A stretch of 35,860 nt of DNA from Candidatus Bacteroides merdigallinarum (GTDB lineage: Bacteria > Bacteroidota > Bacteroidia > Bacteroidales > Bacteroidaceae): positions 1-35,860 of the forward strand of contig DXBX01000011.1 of NCBI GenBank assembly GCA_019116285.1, given 5' to 3'. The notes beneath the pieces were generated by a model. It was not told the origin of the DNA, ran no database searches, and worked only from the letters and a program-made list of their open reading frames with translations. Below, one piece after another: positions 8,178 through 15,158 of the stretch. The translations under genes were made by a program, and so were the position numbers. The first letter of the stretch is position 1, and the number at the start of each line of letters is the position of its first letter.

Positions 8178-9476
8178 ATGTTTACCCTTATCTTGAAAAC
8201 CCTATGGGCCCGTCGCCGCCGCAACGGCTGGCTGCTGGCCGAACTGATACTGGTCGCTGTCCTTTCGTGGATCATCTTCGACCCCGTCATTGTGGTGACC
8301 TACGACCGTCACCTTCCGCTTGGCTACGATGCCGACCGCCTCTGCATGGTGTCTGTGGCCGCACTCCAGCCGCAGGCGTCGGGCTATGACGACCAGGCTG
8401 CCGACTCTGCCTCGATGATGCAGGCCTGTCTGAACCTCGTGGAGCGGGCCCGCCAGCACCCCGATGTGGAGCAGGCCACGCCGCTCGTCTCCTTTGTCTA
8501 TCCGGGCTCGATGGGAAACAGCAGTTCTACCCTGACGGCGGAGGGCGACTCGACGGAGCTCGACGTCCTGCACGTTTACTTCTGGCCCCACACCCATTTC
8601 TTCGAGACGTATGGCTTCCGCCCTGGGCAGGGCAGCCCGACGGCGCAGCAGCTATCGGACTATGCCTACCAGGAATCGGATATCGTCGTGACCGAAGATG
8701 CGATGGAAAGGCTGTTCCACACCCGTGCCTACAACCGGCAACGCTGCTGGGAGACTCGTCAGGGAGATACGCTCTACAACCCGGTGGTGGGCGTGGTGGA
8801 GGCCTTCAAGTATGCCAACGACTGGCGCCCCATCCCTGTGGCCTTCGTGCCCGAGCTGCATCCGGACATCCTTTCGACGCTGGAAGATATGCACATCGTC
8901 ATCCGCCTGAAGGACGGGGTCAGCATGGACCGCTTCCTGCACGAGTTCAAGCCGTGGATGCTCCGCCAGATGCGGGTGGGCAATCTCTATGCTCGCGAGC
9001 TCCAGTCGTACGACGACCTCATTGCCTCGGGCGAGTTCTTCACTTCCACGTCGGTCTACCGCCGCAACCTGAGCATCGCCCTGTTCTTCCTCGTCAACCT
9101 CTGCCTGGGTGTCATCGGTACCTTCTGGCTGCAGACGCGCACGCGCCGCGAGGAAGTGGGCGTGATGCTGTCCTACGGTGCCACGCCGCGCCGCATCCGC
9201 CTCCAGCTGCTGGGCGAGGGCATGGTGCTCACGACGGTGGCCACGCTGGCGGGCTGCTTCCTCTACCTGCAATACGGGCTCAGCGAGGGGCTGCATCGGG
9301 GCAGCGCCTGGATGAAGAGCACCATGCCCTGCTGGGTGGACCACTTCGGGCAGCACTTCGCCATCGTGTCGCTCGTCATCTATCTCATTCTGCTGGTGGT
9401 GGTATGGGTGGGCATTTACATTCCGGCCCGCCGCATCAGCAGCATTCCGCCTACCGAGGCGTTGCGAGACGAGTGA
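8178..9476 (+). CDS. FtsX/MacB-type ABC permease, type B, pair 2
   Basis: This 432-residue type B permease starts LKTLWARRRRNGWLLAELILVAVLSW, with TM1 at about residues 17-41. Its periplasmic domain opens LGYDADRL and is followed by a conserved ...ADSASMMQACLNLVERARQHPDVE segment that parallels the other type B proteins. TM2 is at about 299-320 (NLCLGVIGTFWLQ), the coupling loop RREEVGVMLSYGAT is at 324-336, and two further helices lead to the end SSIPPTEALRDE. Its nearest relative here appears to be the type B protein of pair 1. The A-T-rich repeat immediately before its ATG leaves no room for a clear ribosome binding site, which is common in Bacteroidetes. Seventeen bases after its stop begins the palindromic site and terminator-like hairpin that precede the ATPase promoter, so this is likely the end of one transcription unit. 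Confidence 0.86.
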   Translation: MFTLILKTLWARRRRNGWLLAELILVAVLSWIIFDPVIVVTYDRHLPLGYDADRLCMVSVAALQPQASGYDDQAADSASMMQACLNLVERARQHPDVEQATPLVSFVYPGSMGNSSSTLTAEGDSTELDVLHVYFWPHTHFFETYGFRPGQGSPTAQQLSDYAYQESDIVVTEDAMERLFHTRAYNRQRCWETRQGDTLYNPVVGVVEAFKYANDWRPIPVAFVPELHPDILSTLEDMHIVIRLKDGVSMDRFLHEFKPWMLRQMRVGNLYARELQSYDDLIASGEFFTSTSVYRRNLSIALFFLVNLCLGVIGTFWLQTRTRREEVGVMLSYGATPRRIRLQLLGEGMVLTTVATLAGCFLYLQYGLSEGLHRGSAWMKSTMPCWVDHFGQHFAIVSLVIYLILLVVVWVGIYIPARRISSIPPTEALRDE

Positions 9477-9492
9477 AATCGTACGCTAAAAA

Positions 9493-9528
9493 CGGACAGG
9501 GTGTTCATTTTCGGACACCCTTCTTTTT
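9493..9528 (+). promoter_or_regulatory. Shared palindromic site that also reads as a terminator hairpin
   Basis: Seen: CGGACA (9493-9498), then TGTTCATTTTCGGACA (9502-9517), the exact reverse complement of the 16-mer at 1951-1966. It lies 46 bases before the -24 GG of the next promoter (47 in the first copy). The same stretch can form GGGTGTTC-N6-GGACACCC (9499-9520) followed by TTCTTTTT, a textbook intrinsic terminator for the permease gene above. The two roles are not exclusive. Confidence 0.6.
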
Positions 9529-9560
9529 GCTAAAATACAGATAATCAGTGATGCGTGATT

Positions 9561-9577
9561 TTGGCACGACTTTTGAA
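9561..9577 (+). promoter_or_regulatory. Sigma-54-like promoter of the ATPase gene
   Basis: Seen: TTGGCACGACTTTTGAA with GG at 9563-9564 and GA at 9575-9576, ten bases apart. GGCACG-N4-TTG is a strong match to the RpoN consensus apart from the last base of the -12 element. Predicted start is near 9587, with the ATPase ATG at 9624. The upstream 20 bases (AATCAGTGA.G.GTGATTT) match the promoter at 2011. Confidence 0.6.
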
Positions 9578-9623
9578 TTAAGTTCATCACAGAGAATACA
9601 ATAACTATAAACAACATACAATT

Positions 9624-10295
9624 ATGGACATGATCAAATTAACAGGTATCAACAAGATTTACCGTACAGACGAGATTGAGACACAGGCATTGGAGAACGT
9701 GAACCTGACTGTAGAGCAGGGGGAATTCCTCAGCATCATGGGACCTTCGGGTTGTGGCAAGTCCACGCTGCTCAACATCATGGGGCTGCTCGACACACCC
9801 ACCAGCGGCACCATCGAAATAGCCGGTACCCGCGTGGAGGGCATGAAGGACAAGGAACTGGCTGCTTTCCGTAACCAGAACCTGGGCTTCGTCTTCCAGT
9901 CGTTCCATCTGATCAACTCGCTTAACGTGATAGACAATGTGGAGCTTCCGTTGCTTTATCGTAAGGTCTCTGCCAAGGAACGCCGTCGTCTGGCTGAAGA
10001 GGTGCTGCGGAAGGTAGGGCTCAGCCATCGTATGCGTCACATGCCCACGCAGCTTTCCGGCGGTCAATGTCAGCGCGTAGCCATCGCCCGCGCCATCATC
10101 GGTAATCCTGAAATCATCCTCGCCGACGAGCCGACAGGTAACTTGGACTCAAAGATGGGTGCCGAGGTCATGGATTTGTTGCATCAGTTGAACGAAGAAG
10201 ACAAGCGTACCATCGTCATGGTGACGCACAACGAAGACCAGGCCAAGCAGACGAGCCGCACGGTGCGCTTCTTCGACGGCCGTCAGGTGGGATGA
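9624..10295 (+). CDS. ABC transporter ATPase, MacB/LolD subfamily
   Basis: This 223-residue stand-alone nucleotide-binding subunit would power the FtsX-type permeases around it from the cytoplasmic side. All motifs are intact: Walker A GPSGCGKST (40-48), Q-loop Q92 (FVFQSFHLI), signature LSGGQ (144-148), Walker B IILADE (164-169, catalytic E169), D-loop NLD (173-175) and H-loop H202. The segment FHLINSLNVIDNVELPLLY is typical of the LolD/MacB/FtsE group. The signature is followed by Cys (LSGGQCQR), where Gln or Arg is more usual; this is a minor oddity. It is the only ATPase within the ten-permease locus, lies between pair 2 and pair 3, and has its own sigma-54-like promoter. The simplest reading is that it is shared by all five pairs, but separate ATPases elsewhere cannot be excluded. 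Confidence 0.95.
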   Translation: MDMIKLTGINKIYRTDEIETQALENVNLTVEQGEFLSIMGPSGCGKSTLLNIMGLLDTPTSGTIEIAGTRVEGMKDKELAAFRNQNLGFVFQSFHLINSLNVIDNVELPLLYRKVSAKERRRLAEEVLRKVGLSHRMRHMPTQLSGGQCQRVAIARAIIGNPEIILADEPTGNLDSKMGAEVMDLLHQLNEEDKRTIVMVTHNEDQAKQTSRTVRFFDGRQVG

Positions 10296-10325
10296 AGGAT
10301 TGGTAGAACAGAAACAGACACGGAT

Positions 10326-10952
10326 ATGAAAACAAACATCATAGGAATCATGATTGCACTGGTGCTGGCATTTGCCGCGGCAGTAGGCGCATGGGCGCAG
10401 GACGAGAAGGTGAGCGAGGTGCGCAAGGTGGACGATTTCTCTTCCATCAGGATAACGTCGGTGGCCAATGTCATTTTCACGCAGGGCGACCGGTATTCGC
10501 TCCGCCTGGAAGGCAAGGAGAAATGGGTGAAGCTCACCACCACCGAGGTGAAAGGCGGTTGCCTGATCATCGCTTTCAAGAAGGGGGAGAAGAGATCTGT
10601 CAAGAACATTGACGGCCTGAAGCTCTATGTTACTGCTCCCACGCTGGAGGAGGTTGAGCTGACCGGCGTGGGCAGCCTGGAGTGTAAGGAGCCTTTGAAG
10701 CTGGACGACTTCACGCTTCGCATCAATGGTGTAGGCTCTGCCGAGGTGGCCGACCTGACCTGCCGCCGCTTCACCGTCAGCCTGAACGGAGTGGGCGATG
10801 CCGAGGTGAACGTCGATTGTGACTACCTGAAAGCACGCATGGGCGGCATAGGCAGCCTGGAACTGAAGGGAAGTGCCGATGAGGCCGACATATCGCGCAG
10901 CGGCATCGGCAGTGTGAATACGAAACGATTAAAAATTAAGAATGAGGAATGA
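10326..10952 (+). CDS. Secreted DUF2807 (head GIN domain) protein
   Basis: This 208-residue exported protein of unknown function belongs to the putative auto-transporter adhesin/head-GIN group common in Bacteroidetes. Seen: a signal peptide of about 24 residues ending AWA-QD, then a beta-helix-like body. The body has repeated Gly turns (GVGSLE, GVGSAEV, GVGDAEV, GIGSLEL, GIGSVN) spaced about 20 residues apart, the hallmark of the fold. It starts 30 bases after the ATPase stop and probably shares its transcript. The last residues, KRLKIKNEE, and the stop codon are encoded by the left arm of a GAATGAGGAATGAAG-type inverted repeat, so the natural C terminus may have been altered. Its place inside an export locus suggests a periplasmic or surface role in the same response. 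Direct function is unknown. Confidence 0.85.
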   Translation: MKTNIIGIMIALVLAFAAAVGAWAQDEKVSEVRKVDDFSSIRITSVANVIFTQGDRYSLRLEGKEKWVKLTTTEVKGGCLIIAFKKGEKRSVKNIDGLKLYVTAPTLEEVELTGVGSLECKEPLKLDDFTLRINGVGSAEVADLTCRRFTVSLNGVGDAEVNVDCDYLKARMGGIGSLELKGSADEADISRSGIGSVNTKRLKIKNEE

Positions 10953-11025
10953 AGAATTGGCTCTTCCTATGCCACCTTTCTTATTCATTAAATTCTTCAT
11001 TCTTCATTCATAATTCTTCATTAAA
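10929..11025. repeat. Inverted repeat of GAATGAAGAATT-type words
   Basis: Left arm about 10929-10960, right arm about 10990-11025 (AAATTCTTCATTCTTCATTC). The left arm contains the last codons and stop of the DUF2807 gene; the right arm ends three bases before the next permease ATG. Same family as 8031-8175 and 32383-32488. Confidence 0.8.
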
Positions 11026-11028
11026 AAG

Positions 11029-12324
11029 ATGATCAAGCAATATTTTCAACAAGCCTGGGCGCAGCTCCGCCAACAGCCGCTCATCAGCGGGGTGACGGTG
11101 GCGGGTACGGCCCTTTCTATCTTCCTCATCATGCTGGTGGTGATGGTGCAGCAGGTACAGGTCGAGCCCTTTGCGCCCGAAAGCAACCGCGACCGCTTCC
11201 TGCACGTCAAGTGCGGCAGCATCGGCAATGAGAACTGGGGAGAAGGAAATACCAGCAACGGCCCCATGAGTGTGCGTAGCGGGAAGGAAATGTACAAGTC
11301 GCTGACTACGCCCGAAGCCGTCACCCTCTACACCATCGGTACCACCTCCACGCCTGTCAACGTGCCCAACCAGCCCGCTACGGCGGTGGACGTGAAGGAA
11401 ACGGACGACGACTTCTGGCGGGTGTTCGACTTTGTTTTCGTGGACGGCAAGCCCTACGACCGTGCCACGTTCGATGCCGGCAGTCCTGTGGCGGTCATTA
11501 CCGAGAGTGTGGCCCGCCTGCTCTTCGGCTCTACCCGCGTGGCGGGACGTGAGTTCCTGTTGGCGCATGCCCCTTACCGTGTCTGCGGCGTGGTACGCGA
11601 CGTGTCGACCCTCGCCACGACGGCCTATGCGCAGGTATGGATACCCTATTCCTCCACCGACCAGGTGAACAATACGTGGAACAATGGCCTGATGGGGCTG
11701 ATGTCCTGCACCATCCTGGCCAAGAGCCGCTCCGATTTCCCGGCCATCCGCGAGGAGTGCGACCGTCGCCTGGAGGCTTACAACCGGGTGATAGGCGAGA
11801 ACGGCTATAAGTTCATCAGCCGCAACCGCCCCTACGACCAGGAGAAGGACGCCATCGCCGTAGCCGCCAACTGGGAACCCGACCTGAAGGCCGAGCGTCG
11901 CAGCCGCTTCATGGTGTACCTCATCCTGCTCATCGTCCCCGCCATCAACCTGAGCAGCATGACGCAAAGCCGCCTGCGCCAGCGAGTGGCGGAGATTGGC
12001 GTGCGCCGTGCCTTCGGCTGTACCCGTGGCGAAGTGGCAGGACAGATTTTGGCGGAGAACTTCATCGTGACCCTGCTGGCGGGCGTGCTGGGCTTCCTGC
12101 TCAGTGTGCTGTTCGCATACGTGGGCAACGAAGTCCTGTTCTCCCAAGAGTACAGCATGACTCTCAATCCGCCTGTGGTCGACGCGTCCATCCTGATACA
12201 TGCCTCCACATTCCTGTGGGCGTTGCTGTTCTGCTTCGTGCTCAACCTGCTCAGTGCGGGCATCCCTGCCTGGCGTGCCGCACGGATGAACATCGTGGAG
12301 TCGATAGGAGGGAGATTACATTAA
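11029..12324 (+). CDS. FtsX/MacB-type ABC permease, type A, pair 3
   Basis: This 431-residue protein is the first of a second type A subgroup (pairs 3-5). The subgroup is marked by (A/P)E.(N/E)RSR-like text after TM1 and by a shared segment SV(R/Q)(S/T)G(K/R)E..K(S/A)LTTPEAVTLY that here and in pair 4 is nearly identical. TM1 is at about residues 18-41, and the periplasmic domain includes AVITESVARLLFG and YRVCGVVRDVSTLA. TM2 is at about 292-310 and is followed by INLSSMTQSR, the coupling loop AEIGVRRAFGCTRGE (E322), TM3 at about 343-366 and TM4 at about 395-418, ending NIVESI. The type B partner starts 13 bases downstream. The gene begins directly after an inverted repeat. It shares the locus-wide lack of an ATPase domain. 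Confidence 0.87.
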   Translation: MIKQYFQQAWAQLRQQPLISGVTVAGTALSIFLIMLVVMVQQVQVEPFAPESNRDRFLHVKCGSIGNENWGEGNTSNGPMSVRSGKEMYKSLTTPEAVTLYTIGTTSTPVNVPNQPATAVDVKETDDDFWRVFDFVFVDGKPYDRATFDAGSPVAVITESVARLLFGSTRVAGREFLLAHAPYRVCGVVRDVSTLATTAYAQVWIPYSSTDQVNNTWNNGLMGLMSCTILAKSRSDFPAIREECDRRLEAYNRVIGENGYKFISRNRPYDQEKDAIAVAANWEPDLKAERRSRFMVYLILLIVPAINLSSMTQSRLRQRVAEIGVRRAFGCTRGEVAGQILAENFIVTLLAGVLGFLLSVLFAYVGNEVLFSQEYSMTLNPPVVDASILIHASTFLWALLFCFVLNLLSAGIPAWRAARMNIVESIGGRLH

Positions 12325-12337
12325 ATAGGAATTATCT

Positions 12338-13582
12338 ATGCAAAAGAAACTATTCACACAGATACGCAACGAGTGGCGCGGCAATCTCTGGCTGGCCCTC
12401 GAACTGCTGGTGGTCAGCGTGGTGATGTGGTACATCATCGACCTGCTCTATTGCCGACTGGCCACGTTCAACGAACCGCGCGGCTTCGACACCGAGCATT
12501 GCTACCTCGTCGAGATGGGCGTGCTGACGGACAAGAGCCCGGACTACAAGGCGGGCACCAACTGGCACGATGACATCCTGACCTTGGTGGACCGCCTGCG
12601 CCACCGCCCCGAAGTGGAGGCCGTCAGCCTCTCGAACAACTCCCATCCCTACAACGGGAGCAACAGCACCGACCCTGTGGAGTATGACACCCTGCGCTCC
12701 CCCGGTTGGACCATCCGCCGGATAGTGACGCCCGACTTTGTCCGCGTCTTCCGTTACCGTGGCGCGAACGGCGAGACGCCCGAACAACTGGCCGAGATGC
12801 TGCGTCGGGGCGAGTTCCTGGCCTCTAATAATATATATAGAAGGTATGGTATCCCCTTGACTTCGTTGGTGGGGAAGGGCTTCCACCTCTTTGGTGACAC
12901 CACCTACAACTTCCGCCTGGGAGCCGCCTTGCAGGATGTGCGCTACAGCGACTTCGAGCAGGCTCGGTTCTGCTATAGCTTCGTGTTCAACATGGAGCAA
13001 CTCTCTCCCGGATATATCAATCCCGACAACGAGCTTTGCATCCGCGTCAAGGAAGGGCAGGACCACGACTTCATCGCCCGCCTCAAGGCCGACAGCGAGA
13101 GCCAGTACCGCATCGGCAACATCTACATCGCCGACGTGCGCAGCTTCGCCGACATCCGCCGCAGCTACCAGCAGGCCTGGATGAACCAGCTGCGCAACTA
13201 CACGGTGGGCATGGGCTTCCTGCTGCTCAACATCTTTCTCGGCCTGCTGGGCACCTTCTGGTTCCGCACGCAGCAACGCCGCAGTGAGATTGCCCTGCAC
13301 AAGATTCACGGGGCGAGCCGCGGCGCGGTCTTTGCCCGATTGCTCAGCGAGGGCTTCCTCTTGCTGCTGATAGTCACCCTCCCCGCCTTGGTCATCGACT
13401 ACAACCTGGCCAAGCTGGAGCTGAACGCCTGGCGCAACGGCACCACGCTGGAGTGGGACCGCCTGCTGCTCTGTGCGGGTGCTACTTTCGTCCTCATCGG
13501 TCTGATGATTGCCGTCGGCATCTGGTATCCGGCTCGACGGGCGATGCAGGTGCAGCCGGCCGAGGCGTTGCATGATGAGTGA
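12338..13582 (+). CDS. FtsX/MacB-type ABC permease, type B, pair 3
   Basis: This 414-residue type B permease starts QIRNEWRGNLWLALELLVVSVVMWYIID, nearly the same as the type B protein of pair 4. TM1 is at about residues 19-38. The periplasmic part opens with GFDTEHCY and carries LVDRLRHRPEVEAVSLS, also shared with pair 4. TM2 is at about 288-308 (LLLNIFLGLLGTFWFR), the coupling loop is RRSEIALHKIHGASRG (E317), and two more helices lead to WYPARRAMQVQPAEALHDE. Spacing of 13 bases from the type A gene suggests joint expression. A short A-T-rich patch near 12829-12845 (AATAATATATATAGAAGG) inside the gene stands out from its GC-rich surroundings, but the frame is intact. Confidence 0.87.
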   Translation: MQKKLFTQIRNEWRGNLWLALELLVVSVVMWYIIDLLYCRLATFNEPRGFDTEHCYLVEMGVLTDKSPDYKAGTNWHDDILTLVDRLRHRPEVEAVSLSNNSHPYNGSNSTDPVEYDTLRSPGWTIRRIVTPDFVRVFRYRGANGETPEQLAEMLRRGEFLASNNIYRRYGIPLTSLVGKGFHLFGDTTYNFRLGAALQDVRYSDFEQARFCYSFVFNMEQLSPGYINPDNELCIRVKEGQDHDFIARLKADSESQYRIGNIYIADVRSFADIRRSYQQAWMNQLRNYTVGMGFLLLNIFLGLLGTFWFRTQQRRSEIALHKIHGASRGAVFARLLSEGFLLLLIVTLPALVIDYNLAKLELNAWRNGTTLEWDRLLLCAGATFVLIGLMIAVGIWYPARRAMQVQPAEALHDE

Positions 13583-13588
13583 GAATAA

Positions 13589-13670
13589 TGGTTAATTGAT
13601 GAATGATTAATGGTTAATGTCCTCTGTGCACAGCCTATTAACCATTAATCATTAACCATTAATCATTAAA
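13589..13670. repeat. Inverted repeat of TTAACCATTAATCATT-type words
   Basis: Left arm 13589-13619 and right arm 13637-13670 are built from GGTTAATGATTAATGG and its complement, around a short loop with TGTGCACA. It follows the stop of the pair 3 type B gene by a few bases. No gene in 13583-13868. Confidence 0.85.
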
Positions 13671-13721
13671 TAAATGTTTATGGCCTCAAGAAGCGAAGGG
13701 TAGTATTCATCTTGATGAGGA

Positions 13722-13809
13722 GTCAATGCCAATGATTCCTATTATCAATGCCAATGATGACCACCATCAATACCATTGATGACTACCATCAATGCCATTG
13801 ATGCATACC
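13722..13809. repeat. Four tandem 22-bp units with ATCAAT-N3-ATTGAT dyads
   Basis: Units begin at 13722, 13744, 13766 and 13788, exactly 22 bp apart. Units 3 and 4 contain perfect dyads (ATCAATACCATTGAT, ATCAATGCCATTGAT); units 1 and 2 differ by one or two bases. The array is followed by AAAGGTGCCACCTTT, a palindrome at 13811-13825. It lies about 60 bases upstream of the pair 4 type A gene. Confidence 0.88.
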
Positions 13810-13868
13810 AAAGGTGCCACCTTTGCCTCATGTAGTCGCTAAGTTACTTAACATTAATCATTAAGAAA

Positions 13869-15152
13869 GTGTTCCGACAATATCTTCAACAATCCTTCTA
13901 CCACCTCCGCGAGAACCCCGTCATCACGTGGGTGTCGCTGCTGGGCACCGCGTTGTCCATCTGCATGATTATGGTGGTGGTCATCACCCTCAGGGCGCGG
14001 ACGGCTGATTGTGCCCCGGAGGTGAACCGTAGCCGCACCCTTTATGTGCCCAACATGACGGCCCGTCCCAAGGGGGCGACCGATGGCGGCATGAACAGCC
14101 GCATGTCCGTACAGACCGGGCGCGAGTGCTTCAAGGCGCTCACCACACCGGAGGCTGTCACCCTCTATGCCGACGTGGAGAAAGTGCGTGCCTCCCTGCC
14201 CGCCGGCCGGAAACTGGCGGCAGACATGCGGCAGGTGGACACCGACTTCTGGCACGTCTTCCAATTCCGCTTTCTGGACGGGAAACCCTTCACGGAGGCC
14301 GACTTTCAAAGCGCCCTGCCCCGCGTGGTCATTGCGGCGGATGTGGCGCGTCGGCTCTTCGGGCAGACCGAAGGCGTGACGGGCCGGCACCTGCTACTGA
14401 ACCACGTGGATTACCAAGTGGCGGGCGTTGTGGCCGATGTCTCCATGCTGGCCGCCGACAGCTATGCCCAACTGTGGATTCCCTACACCTGCGGCACTGC
14501 CGAGGCCAACACCTGGGGCTACAACCTGATGGGTCCGATGCACGCTGCCATCCTGGCACGGAGTACCGCCGACTTCCCCGCCATTCGCGAGGAGTGCGAG
14601 CGCTTGCGACAGAAGTACAACGATGCCCAACCCGACATGGAAGTGGTCTACCTGGGGCAGCCCGATACGCACTTCACCCACCTCTACCGTACGTGGAGCG
14701 AGGTGCCGGACATGCAGTCGGTCATCTTGCGCTACATGGCCGTCTTGCTCATCCTGCTCATTGTCCCCGCCATCAACCTGAGCGGCATGACCCATTCGCG
14801 GATGCGGCGTCGTATGGCCGAGATTGGGGTTCGCAAGGCGTTTGGTGCCACGGGCGGGGAACTGCTCAGGCAGGTGTTTGTGGAGAATCTGTTGCTCACC
14901 CTTATCGCCGGGCTGCTTGGCCTTGGGCTGAGCTATGCGGCCACGTTCCTGCTCAACGGCTTCTTGTTCGGCACTTCGGCCAATGCCTACATGGCTGGCG
15001 AAACAACGCTGACGGCCGGGCAGTTGCTCAGTCCGTGGATATTCCTCGCGGCCTTCCTGTTCTGCTTGGTAATGAATGTATTGAGTTCGGGCATCCCTGC
15101 CTGGCGGGCTTCCCGGATGAACATCGTAGAGGCGATTAATCAAAAGGAGTAA
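13869..15152 (+). CDS. FtsX/MacB-type ABC permease, type A, pair 4 (GTG start)
   Basis: This 427-residue type A permease is most like the type A proteins of pairs 3 and 5. No in-frame ATG is available before the conserved start FRQYLQQSF, so a GTG at 13869 is the start. That is unusual among the ten permeases and may lower its yield. TM1 is at about residues 18-41. The periplasmic domain has NSRMSVQTGRECFKALTTPE and VVIAADVARRLFG, and TM2 is at about 288-307. The coupling loop is AEIGVRKAFGATGGE (E318), with two final helices and the end NIVEAINQKE. The type B partner begins six bases after its stop. The gene follows a 22-bp tandem array and two inverted-repeat features, so it may form a new translational or transcriptional block within the locus. 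Confidence 0.86.
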   Translation: MFRQYLQQSFYHLRENPVITWVSLLGTALSICMIMVVVITLRARTADCAPEVNRSRTLYVPNMTARPKGATDGGMNSRMSVQTGRECFKALTTPEAVTLYADVEKVRASLPAGRKLAADMRQVDTDFWHVFQFRFLDGKPFTEADFQSALPRVVIAADVARRLFGQTEGVTGRHLLLNHVDYQVAGVVADVSMLAADSYAQLWIPYTCGTAEANTWGYNLMGPMHAAILARSTADFPAIREECERLRQKYNDAQPDMEVVYLGQPDTHFTHLYRTWSEVPDMQSVILRYMAVLLILLIVPAINLSGMTHSRMRRRMAEIGVRKAFGATGGELLRQVFVENLLLTLIAGLLGLGLSYAATFLLNGFLFGTSANAYMAGETTLTAGQLLSPWIFLAAFLFCLVMNVLSSGIPAWRASRMNIVEAINQKE

Positions 15153-15158
15153 TAGACT

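Noticed and set aside
12829..12845. A-T-rich patch as a frameshift or insertion in the pair 3 type B gene
   Set aside because: The frame is intact and the flanking protein sequence aligns in order with the other type B permeases.
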